NCBI GenBank assembly: GCA_963921825.1
Contig: OY997593.1
Coordinates: forward strand, 43,787,111 to 43,851,110
Reading direction: 5' to 3'
DNA length: 64,000 nt
From: Erodium maritimum
Lineage: Eukaryota; Streptophyta; Magnoliopsida; Geraniales; Geraniaceae
Shown here: positions 47,617-59,965 of the stretch, one piece after another
Position numbering within the stretch: the stretch's first letter is position 1
Layout of the letters: every line of letters starts with the position of its first letter
Notes under the pieces: generated by a model
The model's input: only the letters and a program-made list of their open reading frames with translations
Told to the model about the DNA's origin: nothing
Database searches by the model: none
Made by a program: the position numbers and the translations under genes

Positions 47617-50028
47617 TCAAGCTGATTCAGTGTCAACGTATGATAGTTGACACAAAAAATGGTCTGATGTTTCACCAAGAAGCTTCTCGGTTTCATCAGC
47701 ATCATTTGTTCGAGCCTTGAAACTTTTGTTAAGTTTGATTACACTAGTCAGCTGCTCGGCCACCTCCTTCATGGTTGGCCTTTTTATGCTGCTAGGATTT
47801 AGGCATATTTTCACGAGCTCCGCCACTTGTCCTATCTCCTCCCCGTCGCCTTCATCGCTAAGATCAAATCCCAAGTTTGTGAAGAGAGATCCATTTTCAG
47901 CTGAAGAGATGAAATATTGAGTGATGTTTCTTTTCTCTCCGGACCTTTCGGTGGAGATAGGCTTCTCTCCTGTTAGAAGCTCCATGAGTACAACTCCGAA
48001 GCTGTACACATCGCTCTTGTCGGTCAAAATGCCTGTCATCAGATACTCTGGATCAAGATAGCCAAAAGTTCCCTTTATGTTGGTCCCCATGGCAGCTTCT
48101 CCGGGCGACATGAGTACCGAAGTCCCGAAATCAGATACTTTGGCAGTGTAATTGTCATCTAATAGAATGTTCATAGACTTGATATCTCTGTGGATGATGG
48201 GTGGGTTGGCGAGAGAATGCAAATAGTCAAATGCAAGTGCACTCTCTGACACAACCCTCAGCCGGTTCTTCCATGACCGCAAAACAGTAGATTTCTTGTC
48301 ATGTATGTGCTCGAAAAGTATTCCGTTGGAAACAAACTCGTAAACTAAAATGGGGACTTTGGTCTCCAAACACAACCCCAAGAGCTTCACCACGTTCTTG
48401 TGGTTTACCTGTGAAACGGTTGCGATTTCGTGATAGAAGTCTGTGCTCACTTCAATCTTGTTCTCGTCTTTAGGCTTTTTCACTGCGACCTGTAGGTTAC
48501 CCTCTAAAACTCCTTTGTAAACAGAACCGAAACCGCCCTCGCCAAGCATATTAGCATTGTCGAAATTGTTAGTCGCCTTCACCAGCTCTGCCTCGCTGAA
48601 GATCCTCACTCGTTGGTGCTTCAGCATCATGCCACCATTTTTTATGAAGTTCCTTTCTTTGTTTCTCCTTTTGCATAGGATGAAGGTCAAAACACTTATT
48701 ACAAACAAGGTTGTGACAGATCCAACGCCTGTACGAAATGAAAGACAAAGCTCGTTGGCATGCAAAGCTCGAAACGAACAAATTGAATGTATTGTTGAAG
48801 TATAATCTCACATTTAATAAAAGGAATAGAAAATAGCTATGTATAAAAGGTAAGATCACACCGAACTAACAAAATCAACATTTTATTTGTAGAGGGATTT
48901 ATATGGTATCAGAACCCGTTTTAAACAAAATTTACATGTATAAGATGGATTACCTGCAATGATTTTAACAGCATGGACTAGTTGGCAAGAAACTTTAGCA
49001 TCACCCTCCATGCCAAATGGGCAGAGGCATGTGTAATTGCCGATGGTGTTCTTGCATCTTCCATGGCAGGGGTACTTCTCTCTCGGACCCTCGCATTCAT
49101 TAATGTCTACTCAACAATTAAGGTAGTCAATAAAAGCTCAAGTTTTGACAACGGTTAATAAGTGATGAAGATCAAATCAAAACTTATTACCTTGGCATCC
49201 TTGAGGGAGATATGGGTTCCCAATGAAGTTGCCTCCCTTGCACACGCAATAGTATCCAAGTGCGTTCTCCGAGTAAACACATTTGGCATTAGCACCGCAG
49301 GCAGATCCACAGTCCTTGTTCCGAGAAACCACCCAGTCAAGAACCACCGGGCGGGCGAGGTACTGAGGCTTTTTGCTGGAGAGATTGAAGTCAGACAAAT
49401 CCAAGGACTCTGTTTCGGCTAGGAAGCCATAACTGCAGGGATGGGAATTAGAGTTAGTGTGGTTGCTGATGCTGCTGACATCAATGTTCAGTGTCTTGAC
49501 GTGCTTGGGCAGCGGAGATTGGCAGCACCCGATGCCAGAGCAAGAACTATTGCTGGTGAATATCTGAGGCTCGGTGCAGAAGGAGTTGCATCCGCTCATG
49601 AACCTGCCGCCGGGCTCTTGCATGAGAGCCATAATGTCGCAGCCAACGGCCGTGAACTTGTTGCGCGTGTCGGAGAAGGTGAAGGGCGTGTGTTCCAGAT
49701 AGAGGGCCTGACTGAAGTGATTGTCCTCCCCGGACCCGTCGTAGCAGTCGAATGCGGAGTCTATGGAGACCTTCATGGAGCTGTCGTGGACGGACACGTT
49801 GAGGATTGGAATGTTGAAAAGCAGCAGCTCCGGAGAGGAAGCACTAGAGCGGCTGCAATTTAAGAAGAAAGACTTGTTCTTGGCGCACTTGAGGTCGTCA
49901 ATGCCGAAAGGGTATGGCACACTCACGTTGCCGCAGCTGTTGTTGCAGCCAAGCTTTGCATTGTGTCCTTGTGCAACCCATACGAGGCACAACACCACCC
50001 ATGTTTGCGCTTGAGGTTGAGCCACCAT
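47617..50028 (-). CDS. Wall-associated receptor-like kinase (WAK), three exons, intact
   Basis: Exons 50028-49191, 49106-48954 and 48728-47617, all with GT/AG borders, give 2103 nt and 700 residues. Exon 1: signal peptide (TWVVLCLVWVAQGHNA), GUB_WAK domain (CGNVSVPYPFGIDDLKCA) and an EGF-like module ending GNPYLPQGCQ. Exon 2 is one calcium-binding EGF (DINECEGPREKYPCHGRC...GNYTCLCPFG). Exon 3: one membrane span (TTLFVISVLTFILC), then a Ser/Thr kinase with GEGGFGSVYKG, AVKKPK, HRDIKSMNILLD, VSDFGTS and GTFGYLDPEY. All key kinase residues are present. It should sit in the plasma membrane and signal from wall pectin. It is the upstream member of a tandem pair with the gene ending at 42950. The start at 50028 was preferred over 50067 because the signal peptide follows directly. 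Confidence 0.9.
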
Positions 50029-50329
50029 TTTCTTGCTTCCCTCTACTTCACTGTCAAGTGATTGCAAACTCTATTGTGTTTGTGTTGAAGAACATTGTTA
50101 GCATTTTTTTTTGTCTAGATCAACTCACAGGTTGAGTTTGTGTTATTGGTTAAAAAAAGAATCAGTATTGGCTTTGATGTCAAAGGGGTGAGTAATTGTA
50201 GTGCTTGTCATGATTAGAGAGGTTGCGTTCCTCCGAAAGCACAAAATTATGAAATATTTACATATATCATAACATAGTTCGCCTAAAGCAAAAGAATATT
50301 TTCTGTAGTCTTGAGCCCCTTGTGTTCCG
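50029..50329. other. WAK upstream region
   Basis: AT-rich 300-bp stretch that should hold the promoter of the minus-strand WAK gene. No distinct TATA element was identified with confidence. Confidence 0.4.
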
Positions 50330-51260
50330 TCGTACACGTCTCTTTATCTGCATTTCCTCTTTTTCAAGACGACGGTTATGGCTTTCCTACCATGCCTTCT
50401 CACCTCCTCCCCACGCTAGAGGAGCTCACAGAACCCACCCCCCACCCCCCACCCCCCCCCCCCCCCCGCCTCCTCTGAATCCTTCACTTCTCCTCTCACA
50501 AAGATCTCACCCCCAAAGAATAGGGAGGACATGGGATTTCATTCGACCCTGGGCGTTTTGGTGACCCCGACCCCGGAAGCACCATCTTCTTCGGTTCCAG
50601 CGACCACGATCAACCCCACTAACAATGTGGCACCACCATCCGGCTTAAATCTTACCCTATCATGTAACTTTGGACAAATTTACCAGCCTGCAAGCCACTT
50701 CTGGGAAGAGAAGCCAAAAACCCAACCCTACAGCCTACATGCAACCTCCCCTCGAGTTCGGCGATTCAGCACGCTTCTAATGGTTTGGCGACTGTTCATA
50801 TCCAACCCACTCACAGACTCGAGGAGGGTCCGAACACCTTAGCTGGTAAAATCATTCAACCATCAGGTGTAAGTTCCCAAGTCAAAACTGGAAGATGGAA
50901 GGGGTAGGTTTTCAATCTTCCACCAGCGACACAATCGCGCTCTTCTTCCTGGCTCGGTTCAGTATGCAGTCTTTCAAGGAAGAAGAACCATGGTTTATCC
51001 AGGGGAAAGTCATGATGTCCACCCAGTCCACCTATCTCCTGGCCTGGACACAACCAAATCTGTTTAGCTTTGAGACACTTAGGATGGGGGTCCGGGTGTT
51101 CGATACCCATTGGGAAGCAAGATGTCCGCCGATGAGAACCCTTATAGCCTCAAACCTAGGGAAGGGAGTGAGGACAAAGGGGCCTGATTCGACCAGCCAG
51201 TCAATAACCCCTATCTCCTGGGTTCCACACCTCCATCTTAGGCTTGATATAGATATTACA
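50330..51260 (+). pseudogene. LINE ORF1, N-terminal half (DUF4283)
   Basis: C-rich leader, then frames at 50531-50842 (proline and serine-rich start) and 50895-51230. The second contains DTIALFFLARFSMQSFKEEEPWFI, typical of the start of DUF4283, and a PPMRTLIASNLGKG phrase matching its second half. Several frameshifts. It is cut at 51260 by the Ty3/gypsy insertion and continues at 63049. Confidence 0.7.
50452..50467. repeat. 16-base poly-C run in a C-rich tract
   Basis: Preceded by CCCACCCCCCACCCCC-like sequence from 50432. Lies in the LINE leader. Confidence 0.9.
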
Positions 51261-52606
51261 TGTAAAACCCCGCTCTTTCAAAAGGGTAACTTTTTGGAAT
51301 ATTGAAACGCCTGGGTATGAGTTTGCATTGGGTTGTTTGAAAAGGAAGTTTAAAAAAAAAAGGGAAGTTTGCAATGGATTTGGACTTGGGCCGGAATGGA
51401 CCCAGCTCGAGTAACCGAGCCAGGCCCAGCGCACGCGCGCGGCCCGTCCCTTACCCAAGCCCATACCCACGCCAGCACCTCCCCAAAACCCTAGCCTCAC
51501 TCGTTACTCTCATTTTCGGCCGCACGCTAACCGAGGAAACGAAATCTCCTCTCGTTCTTCTTCCTCCTTCCTCGAGTCTCTTCTCCACCTCCTTCTCGAA
51601 CCAGAAACGGCTGCCACCGCCCACCTCATCCCCGTCCACGAACCAGGTCGTGTCGTCAAGGCCGAGACAAGAACCGCCGCCGCCACCGTTGCTCCGTTCG
51701 CCTTCCCGAGCGAGTCGCACCGCCTGCAACCGAGCCCGGCACCTGTGAACTCCGACGCCGTCTCCACCCTTCTCCTTCTTTGATTCGTACGGGCTCCGTC
51801 AGCCGAGCTCGTCGTACGAGGTCCCTCCGAGCTGGGGAGCGTAGCCACGATTCACCGCCCCGAGCTCGATTCGAGCTTGGTGGCGCGTGGATTGGTGCTG
51901 GGCACCTGGAGCCGGAGGTTTGCACGGGTTTTATCCCTGTTGACCATGCTCCGAGCTTCGCCGCCACCGCCGGAGCTTGCCGGAACCCTGCCGTCGTCCT
52001 CCCTCGACCTCAACTCGGACAGTACCTCGATTCAAGTCTTGGGCCAGGATTGTCAAGTTGGGCCTTAGGCCTGACTGGTTTCGGGCCGGAAAAAGCAGAA
52101 CGGGACTCGGGTCCGGGCCAGAGACTAGACCGGATCTGGACCGGGTTCGGGCTCGGATCCGGGTCAACCCGAATTCAATTGAAAAATATTTTAAAATCAG
52201 ACTTAATTATCAGTTTTAATTAATTCAAGGTGAGAAATTGAAAGGATAAAATTGGGTTAAATCAGTGGACCTTTGGACGATTACCGTTTTGATTGGACTT
52301 TTTCTTTGTCAAAACTAGACGGGACTTCGCCCGAGCGCGAGGGCTTGGACCCGAGCTAGAAGAACGAAGATCACGCCGGATTGTGAAGATCGGAGTTGTG
52401 ACCACTCGAGCGTCTCATCAGAGTTTTATTAGAGGAAGACCACGAGGTAGGGAAAGTCTTAATTATTTAATTACCGCTTAGAATGCATGATTAGGATAAT
52501 AAAATCGGAAAGGTCCTAGAATTGCCAAAGGGGTACAATCAGGTGATCGATGTGTCGATGGTTGGTGGCAGGTAAGTACGCGGTAAGTATGAAATGGTTG
52601 GTACTA

Positions 52607-52610
<4 letters not shown>

Positions 52611-52651
<41 letters not shown>
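52611..52651. repeat. 41-base poly-G run
   Basis: Replaces about 110 bp of ordinary sequence present in the other LTR (about 61668-61775). Confidence 0.9.
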
Positions 52652-52652
<1 letters not shown>

Positions 52653-52844
52653 AATCCGGTGCCGATGAGGTGGTTGGAGTTGGACAGATACAGTGAGTTA
52701 ATGACTGAGTTTAGAGCCTGAGGGTATTGGTTACTGGATATTATAAGAGTTGAGTATTGGCAGATCCTGCGGGATATTCATTGGTTACTGGATATTATGA
52801 GAGTTGAGTATTGGCAGATTCTGCGGGATATTCATGGATTATTG

Positions 52845-53010
52845 GGCCTGCGGGCAATCGGTTATTGGACCCTGTGGGGCATTGGTTATTGGGCCTGCGG
52901 GCATTTGGTTATTGGACCCTGCGGGGCATTGGTTATTGGGCCTGCGGGCATTTGTTTATTGGACCCTGCGGGGCATTGGTTATTGGGCCTGCGGGCAATT
53001 GGACAGTTTA
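52845..53010 (+). repeat. 47-bp tandem repeat in the 5' LTR, 3 copies
   Basis: The unit has two half-repeats, ggttattggaccctgcggg and ggttattgggcctgcggg. The LTR at 59966 has two copies (about 61965-62078). Confidence 0.88.
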
Positions 53011-53655
53011 CCCTGCGGGGAAAGGATTACTTATGGTTTCACCCCAAGGAACTGCATCCCAGTGGGTGCACTACTTGGTCCCCTATGACATATGGTCCTT
53101 TGGAGGCATTTCTGGGAATCCCGATGATAAGCGCCAATTTGGGATTGTTTCCGGTGCCCCAACGCATGTGCTTCCTCTGGACCGAGGGAAAATCTGATAT
53201 GATATGGATACTCTGGTGGATCGGAATGTGGGAACCGAGGTGATCCCAGAATCTATCCATGGATCGGAGGCTTGAGAAAGCGAGTGGTTGGCAAGATATC
53301 GATTATTCCCATTTTTACTATTATTGATCCGTTAAAGTATTTATTATGAACATCTTTTAAGTTACTGTCAGCTTTGAAGAAGCGAGGTTATTTCATCACA
53401 ACGAATTCCATAGCATTTCTTTGCTTAATAGTATTTACTTGTTCCCAGTGTGATGAGTTTCTATTTCATTATAATGTTCTCCATTTATTCTCTGGGAAGT
53501 TATCGTTATCCTTGAGAACGCACTATTGATATTGTTACCTCTTATTTGTTAATTACATCCTTTGGTCTAAGGGTTTTAAATACTTTTGCGACATCGAATT
53601 AAAACAGTTTTAGTACTAAACTTGGAGACTAAGGTCATTTACGATTTTCCCTACT

Positions 53656-53667
53656 GAGCGTAAGCTC
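53656..53667 (+). other. Conserved LTR hairpin GAGC-GTAA-GCTC
   Basis: Preceded by ttttccctact, followed by ACCCC and tgtacaggta. 298 nt before the LTR end. Duplicated at 62734-62745 in the terminal LTR. Confidence 0.6.
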
Positions 53668-53968
53668 ACCCCTATTTGTTTATTTATTGTGTGTACAGGT
53701 ATGCTTGAGATTTGGGGAAATTCGAGGCTCGGGAGCTTCCGGATGTCTTGAGGATTGTATTAGAGATGTGTTGGTCCACATTGCTGAACTTTATTTACCT
53801 TATGTTACTTATCAAGTTTTGACCTCTGTTTTTTTTTTGGGTTTTTGAGAAATACTTTGGACTCGTTCTCAGTTGTAAAAGAATTTATTACAGTTTTATT
53901 ACTTTTACCTCGTTTGGTTCAGGTCACGTCTCGAGTCCGGTCAAAACCGGATTTGGGGCGTGACAATT

Positions 53969-53980
53969 TGGTATCAGAGC
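53969..53980 (+). other. Primer binding site, initiator tRNA-Met
   Basis: TGGTATCAGAGC, three bases after the LTR end. Confidence 0.92.
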
Positions 53981-55980
53981 CTGGTTTCATTTGAAACAGG
54001 TTGTAGTTTTCGAACTTGTTTTCAAAACCTCGGACCAACGTCTTTTAGGTGGGTAGAGTTAGGAAGTCTAAGTCGAGTACTCAGTGATGCGGAGTTAAAC
54101 ACGTTGATGCATAGAGTGAGAACGACTCGAGTCTTACTGTTTTATTTGTTACTTCATTTTCAACTCCCCTTACTATAACGGTTATGTCGCTTGAGTGGCC
54201 CTTACTTTATTTGACTGTAATGTACAGTGATCGGGGAAACCGAATGGTTGAGATCGGTATTGGGTTAACGAGCAATGATGGAACCGTATGGTATGTTGCT
54301 GAATAAATTATCTACTAAGTGTGTTACTACCGTGTTGGTCGGTTCATGTTTGTTAAAGTGGAAGATTCATTTGGCTGAAGTATTGATGAGGTTAGAGATC
54401 GGATTCGTTGGAGTGTTACTGTCGGAGGGTTGAATGACCGAAGGGTGAACTTATGGAAGGATTGGACTGTTGAGTTTTGAAATTGTTTGAGTATTGACTC
54501 GGTTACGAAGTTGAGAATCGTTTAAGGAATCAAGGTTGAAAAGATGATCCAATGGGGATAACTTTAGAGAAGAGAATGGAACCCGAGTATTATTGCACCC
54601 GCTTGATTGTGCGTATAATTTGGAAGAGTATGAGAACTTTGTGGGTTGATTGTGGGGTGTACCTTGTGTATTGATTGAGTTGTGTACTTGCGGAGCGTGA
54701 GAACCTTAAGTATTGAATGCCTTGCGAAAATTTAATTGATAATTGTCGACTGGTTTAAATGCCCACCGTCCTTTAAGAATTAAAATTGAAACTGATAGTG
54801 AGTTTGAAGCTGAGGCTTAACTTAAATTTGAAATTTAGCTCGAATAGGAAAGTAAGTCGAGGCAGAGTTTGAGGTTGAGATTAAGATCGAGTTTAGATCG
54901 GATGAACGAGCAATGCTCGGGTTGGTTATAACACATTGATTAAATAGTTATTGAGTGAATTGCCGCTTTGGACGGCCGTTAATTGTTAAGTAAAACCTGA
55001 AGGGTTAATTTGACCGGGTAGTAATGAGAATTTTTGCTAAGACCCGCGTGGGTTACTTATGGTGTTCAAGTTGTTGTATAATTGAGATGTTTTGTGTGCA
55101 CCTTCGGGTAGAACTCTGTGTGCAGGTTATTATAAAATGTCCCGCTTAAGCGGATGGTTAGAGGAAAATACAAATGGGTCATGCCGAATTTTCGGTAGAA
55201 ACTGAAGTGTTTGCACTATCACGAGCTGACTCAGGGGCGCCACTGTAGTCGAGCGTGATAGAGGGATGTCAAGTGGTTACAATGAAATTCGGGGACGCCT
55301 GAATCAGGTTGTAACAACGTGAGATCGACATGAATGTTATAAGAGAAAAGTAAGGAATTGAGATTATGGAAAAAGGTTAAGGACATAAATTGTGAAATTT
55401 ATCGTGTTGCGATTCTAGACCCTAGTGTTGGGAAGAGACCCAATCGAGGGGTATGCTTGTTGCTTTATGAATTTTGTGATTTAATTGAGATTGTTCCTCC
55501 CGTGGGAGTCGATTGTTTTGTTTGAACCGGTGATTGTTGTTGTGAGACGCACTAAGATGCGGCCTTTTCTGCCTATATATAAAGTATATATATTTATCTA
55601 CTGAACCTAAGTGCGGTTGGTCATTATATGATCTTGGTGGGACGCGCGTGAACGTCCTTGTGTTTTGATCGAACCGTTTGTTCTAAACGAGACTTCGTAC
55701 TAGCAATCCGAGTGGAATCCCTTCAAGACGTATGAGGACGTCCTTTTTTGATAATTCGAACCACTGGAGTTAAATTGAGTACGAGTACTTACGTTTTAAA
55801 TGCAACGAGTACACGAGATGTCCCGTGTTTACAGTCCGAGAGGGACCAGGAGTCTCCCTACTGTGGGACAGAGCCAGACACCAACCGTTGGTCTGGCAGG
55901 GATAGCGAGCACCAGGGTGCGGCTTCCACAGGGCACCAGAGTTTTGAGGTAGACCGGTAGGGTCACCACCGAGCGTTCTT
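53981..55980 (+). other. Ty3/gypsy internal region, non-coding
   Basis: About 2 kb with frequent stops in all frames and no domain recognised. This is unusually long for a leader, so rearranged pol sequence may be present but unrecognisable. Confidence 0.5.
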
Positions 55981-56960
55981 CCAGTCGCAGAGTCGACTCA
56001 GGCGACCCCTATGGGTGAGGTAGTTCGCGCAGTACCAGCAGCGCTTGGCATGAGACTACAGTATCGGCACCAGAGTTGTGCCTACGGCCGACGCCGTTAT
56101 TATCGAGAGGCCAGGCCAGAAGCACAGCAACACGGCCTGACTCTCTGGAGTTTTCATAGATTGAGTACGACAATCAATCCCGGGGGTTCAGACCCCGAGG
56201 CAGCGGTAGTATGGTTGGAGTGGTTTACCCGCAACTTTGTTACTTCGAGAGTATTCGGTTGGTCATCTGAGAATATTTCCACGATCGTTCAGCTTGAGAG
56301 AGAAGCTTGATACTGGTGACAGTTGTGCAGATCAGGGTTAGAGGCGACTTTTAGCTGTTCTTTAGATTGTTCCTGGAACAATATCTTTCCCTCGATCCGT
56401 TCGAGAAGACCAATACCAGCAGTTGTTGGGTATGCAGTAGAGAGGGATGATCGTCTCTAAGTATGAGGCGACGATTCACGTTCCTGTACCGCTTTGCGCC
56501 GAGATGGTGCAAACCGAGGAGAGCCGCCATGGGTAATCGAGAGAGGACTCACCCCGTCTGTCGCGGATCGAGTTATTACCTTCAGGATGAGGGTTAAGAA
56601 GCATCTTCGGGAGACCGCCAGAGCGCGGAGGACCAGGCCGAGGCCGAGTGACTTCCTAAGGTCGTCACGGAGTTGCAATACTTAGAGGCAGAGGATCCCA
56701 GGATTGTTTTAACCTCGGGCCCAATCCGATGGGACACGACGGGTTAGTGCAGCAGCGTCAGTTGGACCTGCCCCGGTGGCACAGTATTTCCATTCGTGCA
56801 AACATTGTGGAGATCTGGGCCGGAACTGCCATGGAATGTTGTATTCACCAACCGTCCTGCAGGTCGGCCTACGAGAGCCAATAAGAGGACACACTATCAC
56901 AGCAGATTCTTCCACCACCATCGAGAGGAGTAACAGACCTAATAGTACGGGAAGTTCTTT
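55981..56960 (+). pseudogene. Ty3/gypsy gag remnant
   Basis: The frame at 56011-56310 contains SFHRLSTTINPGGSDPEAAVVWLEWF, matching the retrotransposon gag start motif (F-x-K-LxPPxFxGxxDPxxAExWL) in degraded form. CKHCGDLGRNCHG near 56797 is a damaged CCHC knuckle (spacing altered). Stops and frameshifts throughout. Confidence 0.65.
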
Positions 56961-59072
56961 TCCCTCGTCGATGGGGAAAATCGAGTTTTAAGAACCGATT
57001 GGTGAAACATCCGACGTTCGTCGAAAACCTTCGGCAGCGAATGCCCGAGCAGTGAAGGGCCGCGGCCCTGACCAGTAAACGGTCCGAACGGTCACAAGAG
57101 ATCACCAGGCAACGATGAGATCAGAGTAGCGCAGCGGAAGCGTGGTGGGCCCATGCCCACAGGAGTCGTAATTGACAACTCCATCTACCCCTGCTAAAGG
57201 ATTTAAGTTTTAAGATTCGAACCATCGAAACATTGTTGTTTCAAATTTCCGTCTAACGAGCGAAAAGTTGCACAAGTGGGTGACGTACTTAAGAGATTGG
57301 AATAGAATGTGCTCCCTATGTTCGTCCCGCGCGGACTAAACATAACCATAAGGTTACGCCATGGAAGTGAGAGCATCTCACGCTGAAACCCGGCAACGGA
57401 TAGCCGAGGACGACTACCACAGGCTTCCAGGCCAGTAACAAGATGGCACCAAACGAAGCGTTGTGTGGAAGGTCGGATTTTGTGCCATGCATGGGCACCG
57501 AGAGAGTTAAGGATTAATCATCGTTGGTTTTGAGTTGTTCAAGGAACGATGGAAGGAACCGCGCTAGTTTTTGAATGGTTCAGATTATCGAGATCTTAGT
57601 GCTTGATGATTACTCCTTTTGGGATGACTTGGGTGGACTTGACTATAAGTTGTTTTGATCGACAACCCGTGAACGAGTCCCAGCGGTATAAGGATTACCA
57701 CCGATCGGGATAAACTGTATTGACAAATCTTGGATTGTGGTTCGCTGTGGAGTGTGATTATTGTATGTTATTTTTGGTGTCTTGAAGGACGCCTACTTTC
57801 GGCTAAATACCAGTACAAGGCTCCATCGTTCTTGTTTTTTTGTGCGTCGTTCGTCCAACTAGATGCTGGTAGAGTTCATGCTTGTACGGAACCGTACACC
57901 GAGTTTGAGAACCATGGTATCGCAGATACAATAACTTAGACGAAGCGTCTTGTAAGATGGTTTTGTCAGAAGTGTGAACTGGTATCGACGGTAAGAGAAT
58001 TATAGCAAGTGGGTTAACGTTTGTGATCGACCGTAGTTGAGAATGGCTACTTTCTCCTTATTTTGGGACTGTGATACTTGTTGAGTGGTTGAATCTTTAT
58101 CAAGTTGAGAATCTTGCACGGTTTTACCAGGTGTGACATGTCGTTAGAATTGGGCAAGTATGCCTCACATCGGATAAGTTGAGCTTCTAATGGTAGTACG
58201 TGTTGAGGCGTGCCGACTTCTGACTAGAGGTTGGTGCTTTGTTTCATTCACTTGTTTGAGGTACACCTACCTTCCCACGAGATGTGATGAAACGAACGTT
58301 TGTTCTAGATCCTACAGTGGTAGTGAGGTCTTTCGTTTTGTTGACTGGAGTGCGTATTAATTCCTTGTAACTTGTTTGTGGTTGGCCTTGACTTGTTAGT
58401 ATGTGAGTTCGGTGGGGATTGGTCCCGTGGCTATCAATAAGGAGAAATTGGTTGAGTTACGTTTGTGTGTGATCCCGACTTTGGTTGACTCTAAAGAGTT
58501 CCAGCAGGATGTCTTGACGACGGAATTTCCGGTGTGGGATATCGAGATCCTCACCTTATTTTCCTTAATTGTTTAGATGCTGCTCGACTGTGTTGTTACT
58601 CGGTATTCTTGAGTTAGTAAAACTCTGCGCGGGTTTTCGTGAAGTTAGGGGAGACTGTGTTGTACCGCTAAGGGTGACGTTTGAGGAAAGTAGCGCGATC
58701 TAGTGAAGCACGTTTAAGTGAATGTTGCGTAAATTCGGAAACGGTTAGAGACCGTGCAGAGCAGACAAAAGATTTATGCAGTTAGAAGGCATAGACCTCC
58801 GGAGTTTACAGTCGGTGAACGCGTAGAACTGAAAGTGAGCCTAAGGAGGACTTTTAACGGTTCGACCGCGTCGCAGGCAAGTTAGCCCCGCAGCTTAGCG
58901 AACTTTTGAGATCTTCAGGCAGGGCTAGAGCCGTTTCCTAGCAGTTTCCACGTATTCCCAAACTGCGGTAGTACACCGCGGGTCCTTCACCTGTGAGTCT
59001 TGAGCAGGACGTCCCCTGAGATAGGATCAAGGGAAGCGCGTGCGTTTTAAATTTCGAGGACGAAATTCTTTT
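56961..59072 (+). pseudogene. Ty3/gypsy pol remnant, integrase C-terminus recognisable
   Basis: Most of the stretch is too decayed to assign. Near 58730-58840, KIRKRLETVQSRQKIYA, PPEFTVGERVELKVS matches the integrase C-terminal segment before the GPFEI-type module. The frame ends with NFEDEIL-like codons at 59050-59072, the usual last residues of plant Ty3/gypsy pol. No protease or RT catalytic box was found. Confidence 0.6.
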
Positions 59073-59080
59073 AAGGGGGG
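59073..59080 (+). other. Ty3/gypsy polypurine tract
   Basis: aagggggg, five bases before the LTR start at 59086. Confidence 0.85.
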
Positions 59081-59085
59081 TAGAC

Positions 59086-59737
59086 TGTAAAACCCCGCTC
59101 TTTCAAAAGGGTAACTTTTTGGAATATTGAAACGCCTGGGTATGAGTTTGCATTGGGTTGTTTGAAAAGGAAGTTTTAAAAAAAAAAGGGAAGTTTGCAA
59201 TGGATTTGGACTTGGGCCGGAATGGACCCAGCTCGAGTAACCGAGCCAGGCCCAGCGCACGCGCGCGGCCCGTCCCTTACCCAAGCCCATACCCACGCCA
59301 GCACCTCCCCAAAACCCTAGCCTCACTCGTTACTCTCATTTTCGGCCGCACGCTAACCGAGGAAACGAAATCTCCTCTCGTTCTTCTTCCTCCTTCCTCG
59401 AGTCTCTTCTCCACCTCCTTCTCGAACCAGAAACGGCTGCCACCGCCCACCTCATCCCCGTCCACGAACCAGGCCGTGTCGTCAAGGCCGAGACAAGAAC
59501 CACCGCCGCCACCGTTGCTCCGTTCGCCTTCCCGAGCGAGTCGCACCGCCTGCAACCGAGCCCGGCACCTGTGAACTCCGACGCCGTCTCCACCCTTCTC
59601 TTTCTTTGATTCATACGGGATCCGTCAGCCGAGCTCGTCGTACGAGGTCCCTCCGAGCTGGGGAGCGTAGCCACGATTCACCGCCCCGAGCTCGATTCGA
59701 GCTTGGTGGCGCGTGGATTGGTGCTGGGCACCTGGAG
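59086..59737 (+). repeat. Partial Ty3/gypsy LTR (first 652 bp)
   Basis: Begins TGTAAAACCCC after the purine tract and matches 51261 onward, then stops at CACCTGGAG. It differs at several bases near 59600-59630 from both other LTR copies, which agree with each other there. Confidence 0.9.
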
Positions 59738-59965
59738 TAACCGAGCCAGTCAATAACCCCTATCTCCTAGGGAAGGGAGATACTTAGGATGGGGGTCCGG
59801 GTGTTCGATACCCATTGGGAAGCAAGATGTCCGCCGATGAGAACCCTTATAGCCTCAAACCTAGGGAAGGGAGTGAGGACAAAGGGGCCTGATTCGACCA
59901 GCCAGTCAATAACCCCTATCTCCTGGGTTCCACACCTCCATCTTAGGCTTGATATAGATATTACA
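59738..59965 (+). repeat. Patchwork junction plus duplicated left flank
   Basis: 59738 to about 59785 is a mosaic of short pieces (taaccgagcca from the LTR, cagtcaataacccc and agggaaggga from the flank). From about 59785 to 59965 it repeats 51078-51260, the LINE sequence left of the insertion, including the TTACA target duplication. Confidence 0.9.

Larger units (their letters stand above)
51261..53965 (+). repeat. Ty3/gypsy 5' LTR, 2705 bp
   Basis: TGTAAAACCCC...GGGGCGTGACA. Compared with the 3078-bp LTR at 59966-63043 it lacks 359 bp between two TGCC microhomologies. It also has a 41-base G run in place of about 110 bp, and three instead of two copies of a 47-bp repeat. Otherwise the two are almost identical by eye. 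Confidence 0.92.

Noticed and set aside
51374-52223. Several 100 to 147-codon ORFs in GC-rich sequence, repeated near 59158 and 60033
   Set aside because: They fall inside LTR copies, lie on both strands and overlap; GC-rich sequence with few stops explains them.
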